A DNA stretch of 64,000 nt. Source: Nocardioides acrostichi (GTDB taxonomy: Bacteria; Actinomycetota; Actinomycetes; Propionibacteriales; Nocardioidaceae). The position numbers and the translations under genes were made by a program. The stretch is from contig NZ_JADIVZ010000002.1 in assembly GCF_015319165.1 (NCBI RefSeq), forward strand, positions 434,001 to 498,000, in the 5' to 3' direction. A model generated the notes under the pieces. It worked only from the letters and a program-made list of their open reading frames with translations, ran no database searches and had not been told where the DNA came from. Below, piece by piece: positions 44,330-55,897 of this stretch. Each line of letters starts with the position of its first letter. The first letter of the stretch is position 1.

Positions 44330-44504
44330 TGCTCCTCCTCGACCTGCATCTCGTCCCCGTGGGACTCGGTTCCGGTTCGACGGTATCCAGTACCCGCGAG
44401 TAGGAGAAACGGGCATCTCGCGGCACGGCTGATGGTGCGCGGTGCATGGCCGGGTCGCGACCAGCCGTTCAGTGATTTCGTGCCCGCGCCACTAGGGTGC
44501 CGGC

Positions 44505-45236
44505 ATGCCTGCACGCGCCCCCCGGCGTCCGCGCCGAGCCACGCACTCCCGAGAGCAGATCGTCGAGACCGCGATCGCGGTCCTCGACCGCGAGGGTGCG
44601 GCGGGCCTGACTCTGCGGGGCCTGGCGGCCGAGCTCGGAGGCGGGCTGGGCAGCGTGTACTGGTACGTCGAGGGCAAGCGCGAGCTCATGGAGCTGTGCT
44701 GCGACGTGCTCTTCGGTCGGGCGGTCGATCTGGGGGTGGGGGACGCCGAGTTCTCCTCGCCCCCGATGGACGTCGACCTCGACGGCCTCCCAGAAGCTGT
44801 GCAGCACGGTGCGGTGGGCGTGCGCCGGCTGGCGATGGCGCTGTTCGGCGAGCTCATGGCACACCCGTGGCTGGCGGCTCAGTCCCAGTTGGTGGGCGCC
44901 GGGCGGGTAGAGGGCATGCGCTTCTGGGACGCCCTGGGTCGTCAGCTCGCCGTCATGGGCCTCTCGCCCCAGCAGCAGTTCATCGGAAGCACGGCCGTGA
45001 TCGGCTACGTGATGGGAGTCAGCGCCGAGATGATGTCGCAGGATGCCCACGCCGACCCCGGCACCTCGAAGGAGGAGCAGCTGCGCACCTTCGCCGACTC
45101 CTGGCAGGGCCCCGAGTACGAGGGGCTCGACTGGCTGCGTTCCATCGGGGAGGAGTTCGCCGCGCACGACGACACCGAGCAGTTCGCCGGCGGCCTCGAC
45201 CTGCTCGTCACGGGCCTCGTGCACCGCGCGGTCTGA
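44505..45236 (+). CDS. TetR-family transcriptional regulator
   Basis: 243 residues. HTH region SREQIVETAIAVLDREGAAGLTLRGLAAELGGGLGSVYWYVEGKRELME, followed by a TetR_C-type helical ligand domain. It starts 175 bp from the divergent dehydrogenase start, suggesting control of that gene or itself. Ligand unknown. Confidence 0.85.
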   Translation: MPARAPRRPRRATHSREQIVETAIAVLDREGAAGLTLRGLAAELGGGLGSVYWYVEGKRELMELCCDVLFGRAVDLGVGDAEFSSPPMDVDLDGLPEAVQHGAVGVRRLAMALFGELMAHPWLAAQSQLVGAGRVEGMRFWDALGRQLAVMGLSPQQQFIGSTAVIGYVMGVSAEMMSQDAHADPGTSKEEQLRTFADSWQGPEYEGLDWLRSIGEEFAAHDDTEQFAGGLDLLVTGLVHRAV

Positions 45237-45262
45237 CGGCCGCGGGCGCAGTCGGCCGGGGC

Positions 45263-47158
<1,896 letters not shown>

Positions 47159-47288
47159 CTCGGGGCCTTCTAGGAGGGGACGACGGACCCGGGCGCGGGC
47201 CGCTCCGAGTCTAGGCGGCAGCCCGCCCCGGCTCCGATTCGGCAAGACCTAGCCCGTTCGGGTGAATCCGCGCGCCTAGTCTCGAATC

Positions 47289-47762
47289 ATGGCCAACATC
47301 GCGACCACGGACCGCGTCGACCTCAACGACCTGCTGCACTTCATCAGGCCGCTGCACCAGTACACGCTCATCACCCGCCGCAGCGGTGGGCGCGTGCAGG
47401 CCTCGCCGGTGAGCGGCGGCGTCACCACCGACAGCAAGCTCGTGATCGCGACCTACCCCGACCGCGCCAAGGCGAACAACCTGCGCCGCGACCCCGAGTG
47501 CACGGTGCTCGTGCACGGGCAGGAGTGGAACGACGCCTACGTGCAGGTCGACGGCATCGCCGAGGTGCTCGACATGCCCTCGCCCCAGGCCGAGGACGGT
47601 CTGGTCGAGTACTTCCGCTCGATCTCCGGCGAGCACGACGACTGGGACGAGTACCGCGCCGCCATGCGTCGGCAGGGCAAGTCGCTCATCCGCATCACGC
47701 CCACTCACTGGGGGCCCATCGCCACGGGCGGTTTCCCGCCCGATCGCGCCCCGCAGGGCTGA
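47289..47762 (+). CDS. PPOX-class F420-dependent flavoprotein
   Basis: 157 residues of the split-barrel flavin/deazaflavin-binding fold: HQYTLITRRSGGRVQASPVSGGV, VIATYPDRAKANNLRRDPECTVLV and a closing THWGPIATGG. Close in pattern to actinobacterial Rv1155-like proteins that bind F420. Substrate unknown. It stands 70 bp ahead of the M4 protease with no shared regulation evident. Confidence 0.8.
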   Translation: MANIATTDRVDLNDLLHFIRPLHQYTLITRRSGGRVQASPVSGGVTTDSKLVIATYPDRAKANNLRRDPECTVLVHGQEWNDAYVQVDGIAEVLDMPSPQAEDGLVEYFRSISGEHDDWDEYRAAMRRQGKSLIRITPTHWGPIATGGFPPDRAPQG

Positions 47763-47831
47763 GCGGGGCGGCCGGTCGCCCACGAGCTCGCTGCCAACCT
47801 CGATGTCGGTGGCTGGGGGCATGCTGGAGCC

Positions 47832-49130
47832 ATGACTCTCGGACCCGCCCAGCCTCACCCCCGCTGCACCTTCGTGCCGCCCTTCCTCCAAGAACGTCTC
47901 GGTCGTGCCGGGGCTCTCGGGCTCGATGGCCAGCTGCGTGGCACCCGGCCCGGCCCGGCGCCCGCACAGACGGCAACGGTGACGCCAGGCCCCGCGTGGG
48001 TGGTGCACACCGCCGCGGGGAGCACGACGCTGCCGGGCCAGGTGGTGCGCGCCGCGGGCGAGGCGGAGTCGGGCGATGCAGCGGTCGACGAGGCCGCGGT
48101 CGGCATCACCGGCTCGCTGGCCCTTTACGCCGAGGTGTGGGGCCGCGACTCCTTCGACGGCGCCGGCGCTCCCGTCGTCCTCACCGTGCACTACGGGCAG
48201 GACTACGACAACGCGTTCTGGAACGGCACCCAGCTCGTGTTCGGCGACGGCGACGGCCAGGTGTTCGACCGGTTCACCAAGCCGGTCGACGTGCTCGGCC
48301 ACGAGTTCACGCACGCGGTCACCGAGCGCACCGCGGGGCTGACCTACGAAGGCCAGAGCGGCGCGCTCAACGAGTCGATGTCCGACGTCGCCGCCGCGTG
48401 CCTCAAGCAACGGCTGCGCGACCAGTCGCCGGCCGAGGCCGACTGGCTCATCGGCGAAGGCATCTTCCTGCCCGGCGTGCAGGGCCGCGCGCTGCGCGAC
48501 ATGGCCAACCCGGGCACGGCCTACGACGACCCGAAGCTGGGTCAGGATCCCCAGGTCGGCCACATGCGCGACTACGTCGACACGACCGACGACAACGGCG
48601 GCGTGCACCTGAACTCCGGCATCCCGAACAAGGCGTTCCAGCTCGCGGCCCTCGCCGTGGGCGGTACGTCCTGGGAGGGGGCGGGCCGCATCTGGTACGA
48701 CGCGCTCATCGGGGGCCAGGTCGGCCCGGACGCCGACTTCGCGGCGTTCGCGGCCGCCACGGTCGCCGCGGCGGGCGAGCACGCCGACGCCGTGGCCGGC
48801 GCCTGGCGTCAGGTCGGCGTGGAGCCCGGGGCGGCGACCACGGTGCCGTCCTCCGACACCCCGGCCGCCCGATCGGTGCGGGTGCGTCGCACGGGTGGGT
48901 TCGCCGGCCAGGTAGCCGAGGGCGTGGTCGACCTCGACTCCGACGACCCGCGAGTGCCCGAGGCGATCGCGCTCTGCGATCGAGTGAGCCTGCTAGGGCT
49001 CACGCCGGCCCCACCGCAGCCCGACCGGTACGTCTATGAGATGCACGTGCGCGGAGTGCGGGCCCGCGTCGCCGAGCAACAGCTCACCGAGGAGCTCGAG
49101 CAGCTCGTCGCTCTCGTGCTGCGGCCCTGA
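47832..49130 (+). CDS. M4 (protealysin-like) metalloprotease with probable fused emfourin-like inhibitor domain
   Basis: 432 residues, no signal peptide. The N-terminus has PPFLQERL, the PPL-type precursor element of protealysin. The catalytic domain shows zinc ligands in HEFTH (157-161) and Glu181 in ALNESMSD, with the second catalytic His at 259 (GGVHLNSG). After a Thr/Pro-rich linker, the last 85 residues (SVRVRRTGGFAGQV ... PDRYVYEMHVRGVRARVAEQQL) resemble emfourin, the protealysin inhibitor that in Serratia is a separate downstream gene. An intramolecular inhibitor would keep the enzyme silent in the cytoplasm; this is inference. Confidence 0.85.
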   Translation: MTLGPAQPHPRCTFVPPFLQERLGRAGALGLDGQLRGTRPGPAPAQTATVTPGPAWVVHTAAGSTTLPGQVVRAAGEAESGDAAVDEAAVGITGSLALYAEVWGRDSFDGAGAPVVLTVHYGQDYDNAFWNGTQLVFGDGDGQVFDRFTKPVDVLGHEFTHAVTERTAGLTYEGQSGALNESMSDVAAACLKQRLRDQSPAEADWLIGEGIFLPGVQGRALRDMANPGTAYDDPKLGQDPQVGHMRDYVDTTDDNGGVHLNSGIPNKAFQLAALAVGGTSWEGAGRIWYDALIGGQVGPDADFAAFAAATVAAAGEHADAVAGAWRQVGVEPGAATTVPSSDTPAARSVRVRRTGGFAGQVAEGVVDLDSDDPRVPEAIALCDRVSLLGLTPAPPQPDRYVYEMHVRGVRARVAEQQLTEELEQLVALVLRP

Positions 49131-49145
49131 CCGACCGAGCAGTGC

Positions 49146-49835
49146 TCAGGCCAGGGCGCGGTCGAGCGCCGCGTCGACGTGGAGCGTGGTGCACGGGAAG
49201 ACCGGGATCTCGGCGTCGGCCTGCTTGATGAGCAGCTCGAGCTCGGTGCAGCCGAGCAGGATGCCGCCGGCGCCGGCGTCCCAGAGCTCGTCGATGAGGG
49301 AGACCACGGTGCGCCGCGTCTCGGTCTTGACCTCGCCGTGCACGAGCTCGTGGTAGATCGCGTCGTCGAGCCACTGGTGGTGCGAGGCGTCCGGCACGAT
49401 CACCGTGAGGCCGTGGGAGGCCATTCGCTCACGGAAGAACGAGTCGCTCATGGCGACCTCGGTGCCGAGAAACCCGACCGTCGACACGCCCTGGGCCTTC
49501 ACGGCCTCGGCGACGACGTCGGCCAGGTGCACGAGCGGCACCTCGACCGCGGCAGCCACCTGGTCGGCCACCTTGTGGAACGTCGTCGTGCACAGCAGCA
49601 CGAAATCGGCGCCCGCGCGCTCGACGCCGCGCGCCGCGTCGGCCAGCAGGTCTCCGATCTGGTCCCACTTCTGCGCGTCCTCGAGCGAGGTCAGCTCGGC
49701 GAAGTCGACGCAACTGAGCACCAGCTTGGGCGACGAGAGCCCACCGAGCCGCTCCTGCACACCACGGTTGAGATCGCGGTAGTAGGCCGCGCTGCTCTCC
49801 CAGCTCATCCCACCGACGAGTCCGATCGTCTTCAT
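49146..49835 (-). CDS. Aspartate/glutamate racemase-family protein (RacX/YgeA-like)
   Basis: 229 residues. Family pattern: KTIGLVGGMSWESSAAYYRDLNRGVQ, the first catalytic Cys in LLCTTTFHKVAD and the second in LGCTELELLI, so both acid/base Cys are present. Such enzymes racemise amino acids without PLP, often with broad specificity. Convergent with the M4 protease gene 16 bp away. Single gene. Confidence 0.85.
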   Translation of the reverse strand: MKTIGLVGGMSWESSAAYYRDLNRGVQERLGGLSSPKLVLSCVDFAELTSLEDAQKWDQIGDLLADAARGVERAGADFVLLCTTTFHKVADQVAAAVEVPLVHLADVVAEAVKAQGVSTVGFLGTEVAMSDSFFRERMASHGLTVIVPDASHHQWLDDAIYHELVHGEVKTETRRTVVSLIDELWDAGAGGILLGCTELELLIKQADAEIPVFPCTTLHVDAALDRALA

Positions 49836-49957
49836 GGCGTCAGTCTGTCACTGGCCCCGGGCAGCCGACGCCGGTGGTCGAGCAGCGAGCGCCAGCCAGT
49901 GGGTCGAGCGTGTCGAAAGCGAGCGATGTCGAGCCCCGGTGAGGTCGCCGGCCGCGT

Positions 49958-50049
49958 CCTCCTTCGTCGGTCGTGGCGGCCGCGTTCTCATCTCCAGCTT
50001 CTCGACTGGGTCTCCGCGCGCCCGTCACGACCTCCTTCGTCGGTCGTGG
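49958..50049. repeat. Direct repeat in intergenic mosaic
   Basis: CCTCCTTCGTCGGTCGTGG occurs at 49958-49976 and again at 50031-50049. The whole 49836-50089 interval between two genes is a patchwork of short repeats (GGTGGTCGAGCA, GTGTCGA) shared with 60653-60877. Confidence 0.6.
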
Positions 50050-50089
50050 GGCTTGCTCGACCTCCATCGCCTTCATTCCTTCGCTGCGC

Positions 50090-50857
50090 TCAGGACTGGC
50101 GATGGACCTTGTGCTGGGCGGCCTGGGCACGGGGTCGGATGACGAGGGAGTCGATGTTGACGTGGGAGGGCCGGGTGACCATCCAGCTGATCGCGTCGGC
50201 GACGTCCTCGGCGACCAGCGGCTCGGCCACACCCTCGTAGACGCGGTCGGCCGCGGTCTGGTCGCCGCCGAAGCGCACGAGGGCGAACTCGTCGGTGCGG
50301 ACCATGCCGGGCGCGATCTCGCACACGCGCACGGGCTGGTCGAACAGCTCCAACCGCAGCGTCTCGGTCACCACCTGGGTGCCGTGCTTGGCGGCGGTGT
50401 ACCCGCCGCCGCCCTCGTAGGCCACCCGCCCTGCGGTCGAGCCGACGTTGCACACGACGCTGGTATCGCCCTCGGCTCCTGCCGCGAGCAGCGCGGGCAG
50501 CAGGGCCCGGGTGACCTGCATCAGGCCGATCACGTTGACCTCGAACATCGCCCGCCACTCGGCGGAGTCGGCCTGTGCGACGGGCGAGGAGCCGAAGGCG
50601 CCGCCGGCATTGTTGACCAGCACCTCGAGTCGCGGACCCACGGCCTGCGCCAACGCCGCCACCGACGCCTCGTCGGTCACGTCGCAGGCCACCGCCCGCC
50701 CGCCGATCTCCGCCGCCAGCGCCTCGATCCGGTCGGTGCGCCGCGCGGCACAGACCACCTCGAAGCCGGACGCCGCCAGGGCGCGCGCCGTCGCCGCCCC
50801 GATGCCGCTGCTCGCACCCGTCACGACCGCCAGTCGGCGGCTGGTCGACTCACTCAT
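50090..50857 (-). CDS. SDR-family NAD(P)-dependent oxidoreductase
   Basis: 255 residues from ATG 50857. Classical [19 protein letters not shown] cofactor motif, NNAGG, and the YTAAK catalytic Tyr/Lys with the Ser in the STAG segment upstream. The [11 protein letters not shown] turn is typical of YdfG-like serine/3-hydroxy acid dehydrogenases. Start is 95 bp from the divergent mshA start. Substrate not known. Confidence 0.85.
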   Translation of the reverse strand: MSESTSRRLAVVTGASSGIGAATARALAASGFEVVCAARRTDRIEALAAEIGGRAVACDVTDEASVAALAQAVGPRLEVLVNNAGGAFGSSPVAQADSAEWRAMFEVNVIGLMQVTRALLPALLAAGAEGDTSVVCNVGSTAGRVAYEGGGGYTAAKHGTQVVTETLRLELFDQPVRVCEIAPGMVRTDEFALVRFGGDQTAADRVYEGVAEPLVAEDVADAISWMVTRPSHVNIDSLVIRPRAQAAQHKVHRQS

Positions 50858-50951
50858 GTGCCTATGCAAGCACGACGGGAATGTCGGCTGGCACGGCGGC
50901 GTTGGCCCGGGTTGGAGCCCCCTCCTGGGCGGGGGCAGCGAGAGGAGCGGC

Positions 50952-52199
50952 ATGGGCGTGCGGCGCGTGGCGATGGTCAGCCTGCACACCTCGCCGCTGG
51001 ACCAGCCCGGCACCGGTGACGCGGGTGGCATGAACGTCTACGTCATCGAGCTCGCCAAACGGCTGGCTGCGCTGGGCACCGAGGTCGACATCTTCACCCG
51101 CGCCACGAGCTCGGCCCAGGAGCCGGTGGTGCAGGCGAGCGACGGGGTGCTGGTGCGCCACATCCACGCCGGCCCGTTCGAGGGGCTGACCAAGGCCGAG
51201 CTGCCCGGCCAGCTGTGCGTCTTCGCTCGTGAGGTGCTGCGCGCCGAGGCAGGCCACCCGGTGGGTCACTACGACGCCGTGCACTCCCACTACTGGCTCT
51301 CCGGGCAGGTCGGCGCGCTGGCCCGCGACCGGTGGGGCGTGCCGCTGGTGCACTCCATGCACACCATGGCCAAGGTCAAGAACGAGGCGCTCGCCGAGGG
51401 TGACACCCCCGAGCCCGCCGCCCGGGTCATCGGTGAACAGCAGGTCGTCGAGGCGGCCGATCTGCTGGTCGCCAACACCGACCTCGAGGCCAAGCAGCTG
51501 ATCAACCTCTACGACGCCGACCCCGGGCGGGTCGAGGTCGTGCACCCCGGCGTCGACCTCGACGTCTTCGCTCCCCGCGACCGCGCCGCCGTCCGGAGCG
51601 AGCTGGGCCTGCCCGTCGACGCCGACGTGCTGCTCTTCGCCGGCCGGATCCAGGCGCTCAAGGCGCCCGACGTGCTGGTGCGTGCCGCCGCCGAACTGGT
51701 GCGGCGCCGACCCGAGCTGCGAGAGCGCCTGGTGGTGCCGGTCGTCGGTGGCCCCTCCGGCTCCGGGCTCGAGCATCCCGATGCCCTGGCCGGCCTCGTG
51801 CGGGAGCTCGGGCTCGACGATGTCGTGCGGTTCGTGCCGCCCGTGGCGCAGTCCGAGCTCGCCCGGTGGTACGCCGCGGCGACGCTCGTGGCCGTGCCGT
51901 CGTACAACGAGTCCTTCGGGCTGGTCGCAGCCGAGGCGCAGGCGTGCGGCACCCCCGTGGTGGCGGCCGCCGTCGGCGGGCTCACCACGGTCGTGCGCGA
52001 CGGCCGCAGCGGGCTGCTCGTCGACAGCCACGACCCCGTCGACTGGGCCGCCAGCATCGACCGCGTCCTGCGTGACGCGGAGCTGCTGGACACCCTGCGG
52101 GAGGGCGCGCGCAAGCAGGCCTGCGTGTTCTCCTGGGAGTCCACCGCTGCCGCGACGCGCGCCGCCTACGAACGCGCGGCGCACCTGATGCGCGCCTGA
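50952..52199 (+). CDS. mshA: D-inositol-3-phosphate glycosyltransferase (mycothiol synthesis)
   Basis: 415 residues; AGAGGAG before the ATG. GT-B fold with MshA signatures: [46 protein letters not shown] and the C-terminal E-x7-E region [19 protein letters not shown]. It transfers GlcNAc from UDP-GlcNAc to 1L-inositol-1-phosphate, the first step of mycothiol, the actinobacterial thiol. Followed after 22 bp by the YbjN gene, a conserved actinobacterial order. Confidence 0.95.
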   Translation: MGVRRVAMVSLHTSPLDQPGTGDAGGMNVYVIELAKRLAALGTEVDIFTRATSSAQEPVVQASDGVLVRHIHAGPFEGLTKAELPGQLCVFAREVLRAEAGHPVGHYDAVHSHYWLSGQVGALARDRWGVPLVHSMHTMAKVKNEALAEGDTPEPAARVIGEQQVVEAADLLVANTDLEAKQLINLYDADPGRVEVVHPGVDLDVFAPRDRAAVRSELGLPVDADVLLFAGRIQALKAPDVLVRAAAELVRRRPELRERLVVPVVGGPSGSGLEHPDALAGLVRELGLDDVVRFVPPVAQSELARWYAAATLVAVPSYNESFGLVAAEAQACGTPVVAAAVGGLTTVVRDGRSGLLVDSHDPVDWAASIDRVLRDAELLDTLREGARKQACVFSWESTAAATRAAYERAAHLMRA

Positions 52200-52221
52200 C
52201 CCCGAACCGCGAGGAGTCCGC

Positions 52222-52722
52222 ATGACCGACGGCGTCGACGTCGTCCGCCAGTACCTCACCGAGGCCGAGATCGAGTTCGAGGAGTCGGCTCCCGGCGTCT
52301 TCTCGTTCTCGCTGCCGGGTGAGAAGAAGCTCCAGACGGCCGTCCGCCTCGACGTCGGCGGGCACGCGCTCGGCGTGCACGCCTTCGTGTGCCGGCGTCC
52401 GGACGAGAACCACGAGCGCGTGTGGCGCTGGCTCCTCGAGCGCAACCTGAAGATGTACGCCGTCTCCTTCGCCCTCGACCACCACGGCGACATCTATCTC
52501 GATGCGCGCCTCCCGCTGTCGGCCGTCGAGCCGGACGAGCTCGATCGGCTGCTCGGCGCGGTGCTGAGCCAGGCCGACGAGTCGTTCAACGCCATCCTCG
52601 AGCTGGGCTTCGCCAGCTCGATCCGCAAGGAGTGGGAGTGGCGCCGGCTGCGCGGTGAGTCGACCGCGAACCTCGAGGCGTTCCGCGGGTGGCTGGAGAC
52701 GGGCGAGGAGCCGGGAGCCTGA
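52222..52722 (+). CDS. YbjN-domain protein
   Basis: 166 residues; GAGGAG precedes the ATG. Secretion-chaperone-like YbjN fold: VRQYLTEAEIEFEESAPGVFSFSLPGEKKL, WLLERNLKMYAVSFALDHHGDIYL. In actinobacteria it commonly follows mshA. Function unknown; the domain resembles type III secretion chaperones without being part of such a system here. Confidence 0.85.
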   Translation: MTDGVDVVRQYLTEAEIEFEESAPGVFSFSLPGEKKLQTAVRLDVGGHALGVHAFVCRRPDENHERVWRWLLERNLKMYAVSFALDHHGDIYLDARLPLSAVEPDELDRLLGAVLSQADESFNAILELGFASSIRKEWEWRRLRGESTANLEAFRGWLETGEEPGA

Positions 52723-52757
52723 TCGCAGGATCAGGCGACGCCGCTGTGCGGCGGCGT
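52718..52757. terminator. Tandem hairpins between convergent genes
   Basis: CCTGATC/GATCAGG (52718-52735) overlapping the YbjN stop and ACGCCGC/GCGGCGT (52738-52757). Together they probably terminate transcription from both sides. Confidence 0.5.
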
Positions 52758-52828
52758 GGGCAGTCCCGGATGGTCGACACGCGCACCCCTGGGGCCCGCA
52801 CGCCCAAGCCAGCTCCGCGAGGCCGAGG

Positions 52829-53227
52829 TCAGTCCAGGGGAGGCGCGGAGGCGGGTCGTCGACGGACCACCAGCACGACCACGTAGGTGACGGCGGCCGC
52901 GAGCTGGAGCAGGGCGCGCACGTCGCCGACCACGTCGCGCGCCGCCAGCCACGACGCGAGTAGGACCGTGCTCGCGATCGGGGTCAGTTGGAGCTCGGTG
53001 CAGCCCAGGCCGCGGCGCAGCGCGAGCCGGAGCACGCTGAACCAGGTCAGTCCGACCGTCACCGAGAGCATGAACGTGAAGACGCCCTCACCGAACCGGG
53101 CGCTCAGCAGGGTGGCGATGACCCAGAGGATCTCCGCCACGGCGAACGTCGTGGCCGCGACCATCATCGGCGTCCAGCCCTGACGCTCCTGCGCGGAGGC
53201 GGCGTCCGGCGAGGGGGCGTCGCTCAC
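52829..53227 (-). CDS. Four-helix membrane protein, last gene of WXG100-type operon
   Basis: 132 residues from the GTG at 53227, overlapping the upstream stop (GTGA). Four hydrophobic segments (about 22-40, 46-65, 82-95, 105-122) and a charged C-terminus RRRPASAPP. No family recognised. Coupling places it in the T7SS-like operon. Confidence 0.65.
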   Translation of the reverse strand: MSDAPSPDAASAQERQGWTPMMVAATTFAVAEILWVIATLLSARFGEGVFTFMLSVTVGLTWFSVLRLALRRGLGCTELQLTPIASTVLLASWLAARDVVGDVRALLQLAAAVTYVVVLVVRRRPASAPPLD

Positions 53228-53778
53228 GCGAGGCCCACGACCGTCTCGTCGTCCCACGACGCGTTCTCGACGATCGTGTCGAACAGCGAGGTCATCGCCT
53301 CGGCGTGGGCCACCAGAGGGCTCGAGCAGGCCACGAGGCAGTCGTGGCCGTGCGTCGTCTGCACCAGGTAGTCGACCGCCAGCGACGGGAGTTCGGTCTC
53401 GTCGAGCCTCTCGAGGCGTCCGTGCACGACGCGGGTGACGCGGCCCAGATCGGTGGTGAAGTGCTCCACCGCGCCACCGGTGCCCCGGGCCCAGGCGTCG
53501 GTGGACTCCTGGCCGGCGTCGTCGAGGGGCATCACCATGAGCGATCCCGACACGAACGGACTCGACGGGCCCGAGATCGACAGCAGTGTCGCGCCGTTCG
53601 TGCGCGCCTGCTCGACCTGCGTGAAGAGGTCGCTGCGCAGCTCGCGCCGCAGCCGCGCCCCCTGCCCGTCGTCGAGCGGTAGCGCGCTCGCGATCCGGGC
53701 GATCCGGCGCTGGCATCCCTCGAGGTCGTCGACGTGGAAGGTCTCCCAGCCCGGAGGCAGCACCATCTGGAGTCTCAT
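53224..53778 (-). CDS. Hypothetical protein of WXG100-type operon
   Basis: 184 residues, ATG overlapping the previous gene's stop. No membrane segment or signal. Mixed alpha/beta composition with VDYLVQTTHGHDCLVACSSPLVAHAEAMTSLFDTIV near the end, a pattern shared in outline with the preceding protein (a mean-field 'LFDTI' ending), so the two may be distant paralogs. A chaperone or immunity role is a guess from position. Confidence 0.65.
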   Translation of the reverse strand: MRLQMVLPPGWETFHVDDLEGCQRRIARIASALPLDDGQGARLRRELRSDLFTQVEQARTNGATLLSISGPSSPFVSGSLMVMPLDDAGQESTDAWARGTGGAVEHFTTDLGRVTRVVHGRLERLDETELPSLAVDYLVQTTHGHDCLVACSSPLVAHAEAMTSLFDTIVENASWDDETVVGLA

Positions 53779-54350
53779 GACGCCTCTTCCTCGATCCGCA
53801 GCCGCATGGTGTCGGTGATGTCGCGCGCGATGAGCGCCAACTCGTCGATCCGGTGCAGGGCCGTGCAGATGAACACCAGCACCACGGCCTCGTCGGTGCC
53901 CTCCGGGAAGACCCCCAGATGCAACTGGTGCTCGACCGTGCCGTTGGCCCAGGCCTCCTGGCGCTCCATCACGAGAAGGCGTCCGGCGTCGACCTCGCCG
54001 TCCGTGCGCTCCACACCGAGCAGGCTCCCGCCCTCGTCGGTCTCCGCGTTGGCCACCATCTGCTCGTACACGTCGGGGTCGGCGTTGCGGTAGTGGACGG
54101 CGCGCAGCACCGCCATGGGCGCTCCCAGCTCTGGGTCGGGAACCCACAGGGCGACCAGCAGGGGGTCATCGCTGGCCAGGGCCGGCAGCGTGGCGCGCAC
54201 GTACTCGCGCAGGTAGCGCGCCGCGTCGTCCGAGGTCGTGGCCTCGGCGAGCAGCGTGTCGGTGACGTCGTCGAAGGACGCCGGCAGCGTGACCCAGTCG
54301 TCGGGTGCGCTGAGCGTCCAGCCGGTGATGCATCCGGTCGCGGTGCTCAC
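53775..54350 (-). CDS. Hypothetical protein of WXG100-type operon
   Basis: 191 residues from a GTG overlapping the upstream stop. Contains WTLSAPDDWVTLPASFDDV near the N-terminus and VVLVFICTALHRIDELALIARDITDTMRLR at the C-terminus, resembling small cytoplasmic proteins near actinobacterial ESX loci. No catalytic motif. Confidence 0.65.
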   Translation of the reverse strand: MSTATGCITGWTLSAPDDWVTLPASFDDVTDTLLAEATTSDDAARYLREYVRATLPALASDDPLLVALWVPDPELGAPMAVLRAVHYRNADPDVYEQMVANAETDEGGSLLGVERTDGEVDAGRLLVMERQEAWANGTVEHQLHLGVFPEGTDEAVVLVFICTALHRIDELALIARDITDTMRLRIEEEAS

Positions 54351-55897
54351 CCGGCTGCCTTCTCGGTGTCGAACTGGCTGAGGGAGTCGAAGTCGAAGTC
54401 GCCGGCGCCCACGTCACCCAGGTCGACCACCGCGGGATCGCCGCTCAAGGCGTCGTGGACGTACTGGAAGCCGTCGATGCCGGCGCCGCCCAGGGTCAGG
54501 AGCTCCTGGGTGGTGATGCTGACGGTGGCCTGGCGAATGGCGGACATCGACTTGACCGCGTCGTCCATGCCGCGCACCGACTGCAGGTGCGCGAGCATGT
54601 CGCCGTCTTGGACCAGCTTGGCGAAGGCGTCGTTGAAGTGTCCGTTGCGCAGCGAGCCGCCCAGTGAGCGCAGGGCGTCGGGGGAGTCGCGGAGCGCGGC
54701 CCGCAGGTTCGCGGGGTCGAAGGCGGTGCGCAGGTTGCGGCCGAAGTCCGTGAAGTCGTCGAAGGTGCCGCTGAGCAGGGATCTCATCTTGGACATGTCA
54801 CGTGCGTCGTCGAGCATGTTCAGAGCCCGGCCTCTGCTCATGTTGACGAAGTCGTCGCCCTTGCCGGTGAGGGCCTTCATCACCGAACGGGCCGAGCCCA
54901 TCGACGGCAGGCCCCGCTGGGCGCGCATCGCGGCGGGCAGGGCGGCCAGCTTGCCCGCCTTGAGCCGGCTGACGGCCGAGACGGCCTTGAATGCAGCCTG
55001 GCCGCCCTTGAGGGCGACCCGCCCGATGCCGAAGCTCAGTACTCCGACGGCGTCCATGATGACGTCGGCCCAACTGCCCTTGCCGCCCACCAGGAGGGCG
55101 ACGTTGCACAGCAGCGAGATGATGCCGGCGATGAGGGCGATAGCACCGAGCACGGCGGCCAGCGCCTGGCCGATGATGGGAATCCAGCCGACCACGAGGG
55201 CCAGGATGCCGGCGATGGCGGCGATCGCGCCGGCGATGTCGGCGATCTTCGACAGCACGTTGGCGACCTTGTCCCACGTGCTGTCGTTGAGTTCGCTGTC
55301 CTCGACGACGTCCTCGATCGCCCTGCGAGCCTTGTCGGCGGCGTCCTTGGCGTCCTGCTTGGCAGTCTCCGCCTTCTCCTTGGCGTCCGTGAGGTCGGAG
55401 GCGGCGGCCGAGCACTGGTCGTTGAGGCAGCTGACCCGTTGGATCAGGTGGCTGAGGTCGCGCGGTGCCTGGTCGGCCGGACGGCAGGCGTTCTCACTCT
55501 CGCCGTGACGCAGGTCGTCCCGGGCACTCGAGAGCTGGGTGTTCGCGGCCTCGTGGTCGTCTCGCGCACAGACCGCGGACTTCAGGGCGGCGTCGGCGTC
55601 CTCCTGGGCTGCTTGGAGCTCCGTCGCGTAGGTGGTGAGCGCCTCGCCGGTCTCGCGGTACCGGGTCTCGGCCTTGCTGACGTTCGTCGAGACCGTGGTG
55701 GCCTTGCCGCGGAACTTCTCGACCGCCTCCGACTTCATGTCGGGGTTCTCGGCGAGCTCCTTCAGGCGCCTGGAGGCGAGTTCGATGGCGTCGGCGACCT
55801 CGGTGTAGTGCTTGCCTGCCGCGAGCACCGTCGCCGCGTCGCCGGGGGTCGGGTCGGACCCCATGTCGAGCGGCGACCAGTCGGCCGGCCGGCTCAC
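54347..55897 (-). CDS. WXG/LXG-like large T7SS substrate candidate with central hydrophobic hairpins
   Basis: 516 residues from a GTG overlapping the WXG100 stop. Residues 1 to about 190 are a helical, coiled-coil WXG/LXG-type domain (DAIELASRRLKELAENPDMKSE; several Cys around 110-160). Residues about 200-300 hold two or three strong hydrophobic segments (IADIAGAIAAIAGILALVVGW and LAAVLGAIALIAGIISLLC). The C-terminal 200 residues are hydrophilic with no toxin family recognised. Looks like a secreted or membrane-inserted substrate of a type VII secretion system encoded elsewhere. Confidence 0.7.
   Translation of the reverse strand: MSRPADWSPLDMGSDPTPGDAATVLAAGKHYTEVADAIELASRRLKELAENPDMKSEAVEKFRGKATTVSTNVSKAETRYRETGEALTTYATELQAAQEDADAALKSAVCARDDHEAANTQLSSARDDLRHGESENACRPADQAPRDLSHLIQRVSCLNDQCSAAASDLTDAKEKAETAKQDAKDAADKARRAIEDVVEDSELNDSTWDKVANVLSKIADIAGAIAAIAGILALVVGWIPIIGQALAAVLGAIALIAGIISLLCNVALLVGGKGSWADVIMDAVGVLSFGIGRVALKGGQAAFKAVSAVSRLKAGKLAALPAAMRAQRGLPSMGSARSVMKALTGKGDDFVNMSRGRALNMLDDARDMSKMRSLLSGTFDDFTDFGRNLRTAFDPANLRAALRDSPDALRSLGGSLRNGHFNDAFAKLVQDGDMLAHLQSVRGMDDAVKSMSAIRQATVSITTQELLTLGGAGIDGFQYVHDALSGDPAVVDLGDVGAGDFDFDSLSQFDTEKAAG

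Noticed and set aside
43484..45236. The dehydrogenase/TetR pair as part of the iron locus
   Set aside because: Iron box 3 is oriented and spaced for the permease operon; the dehydrogenase ends 50 bp from it and is transcribed towards it, so it is a separate unit.
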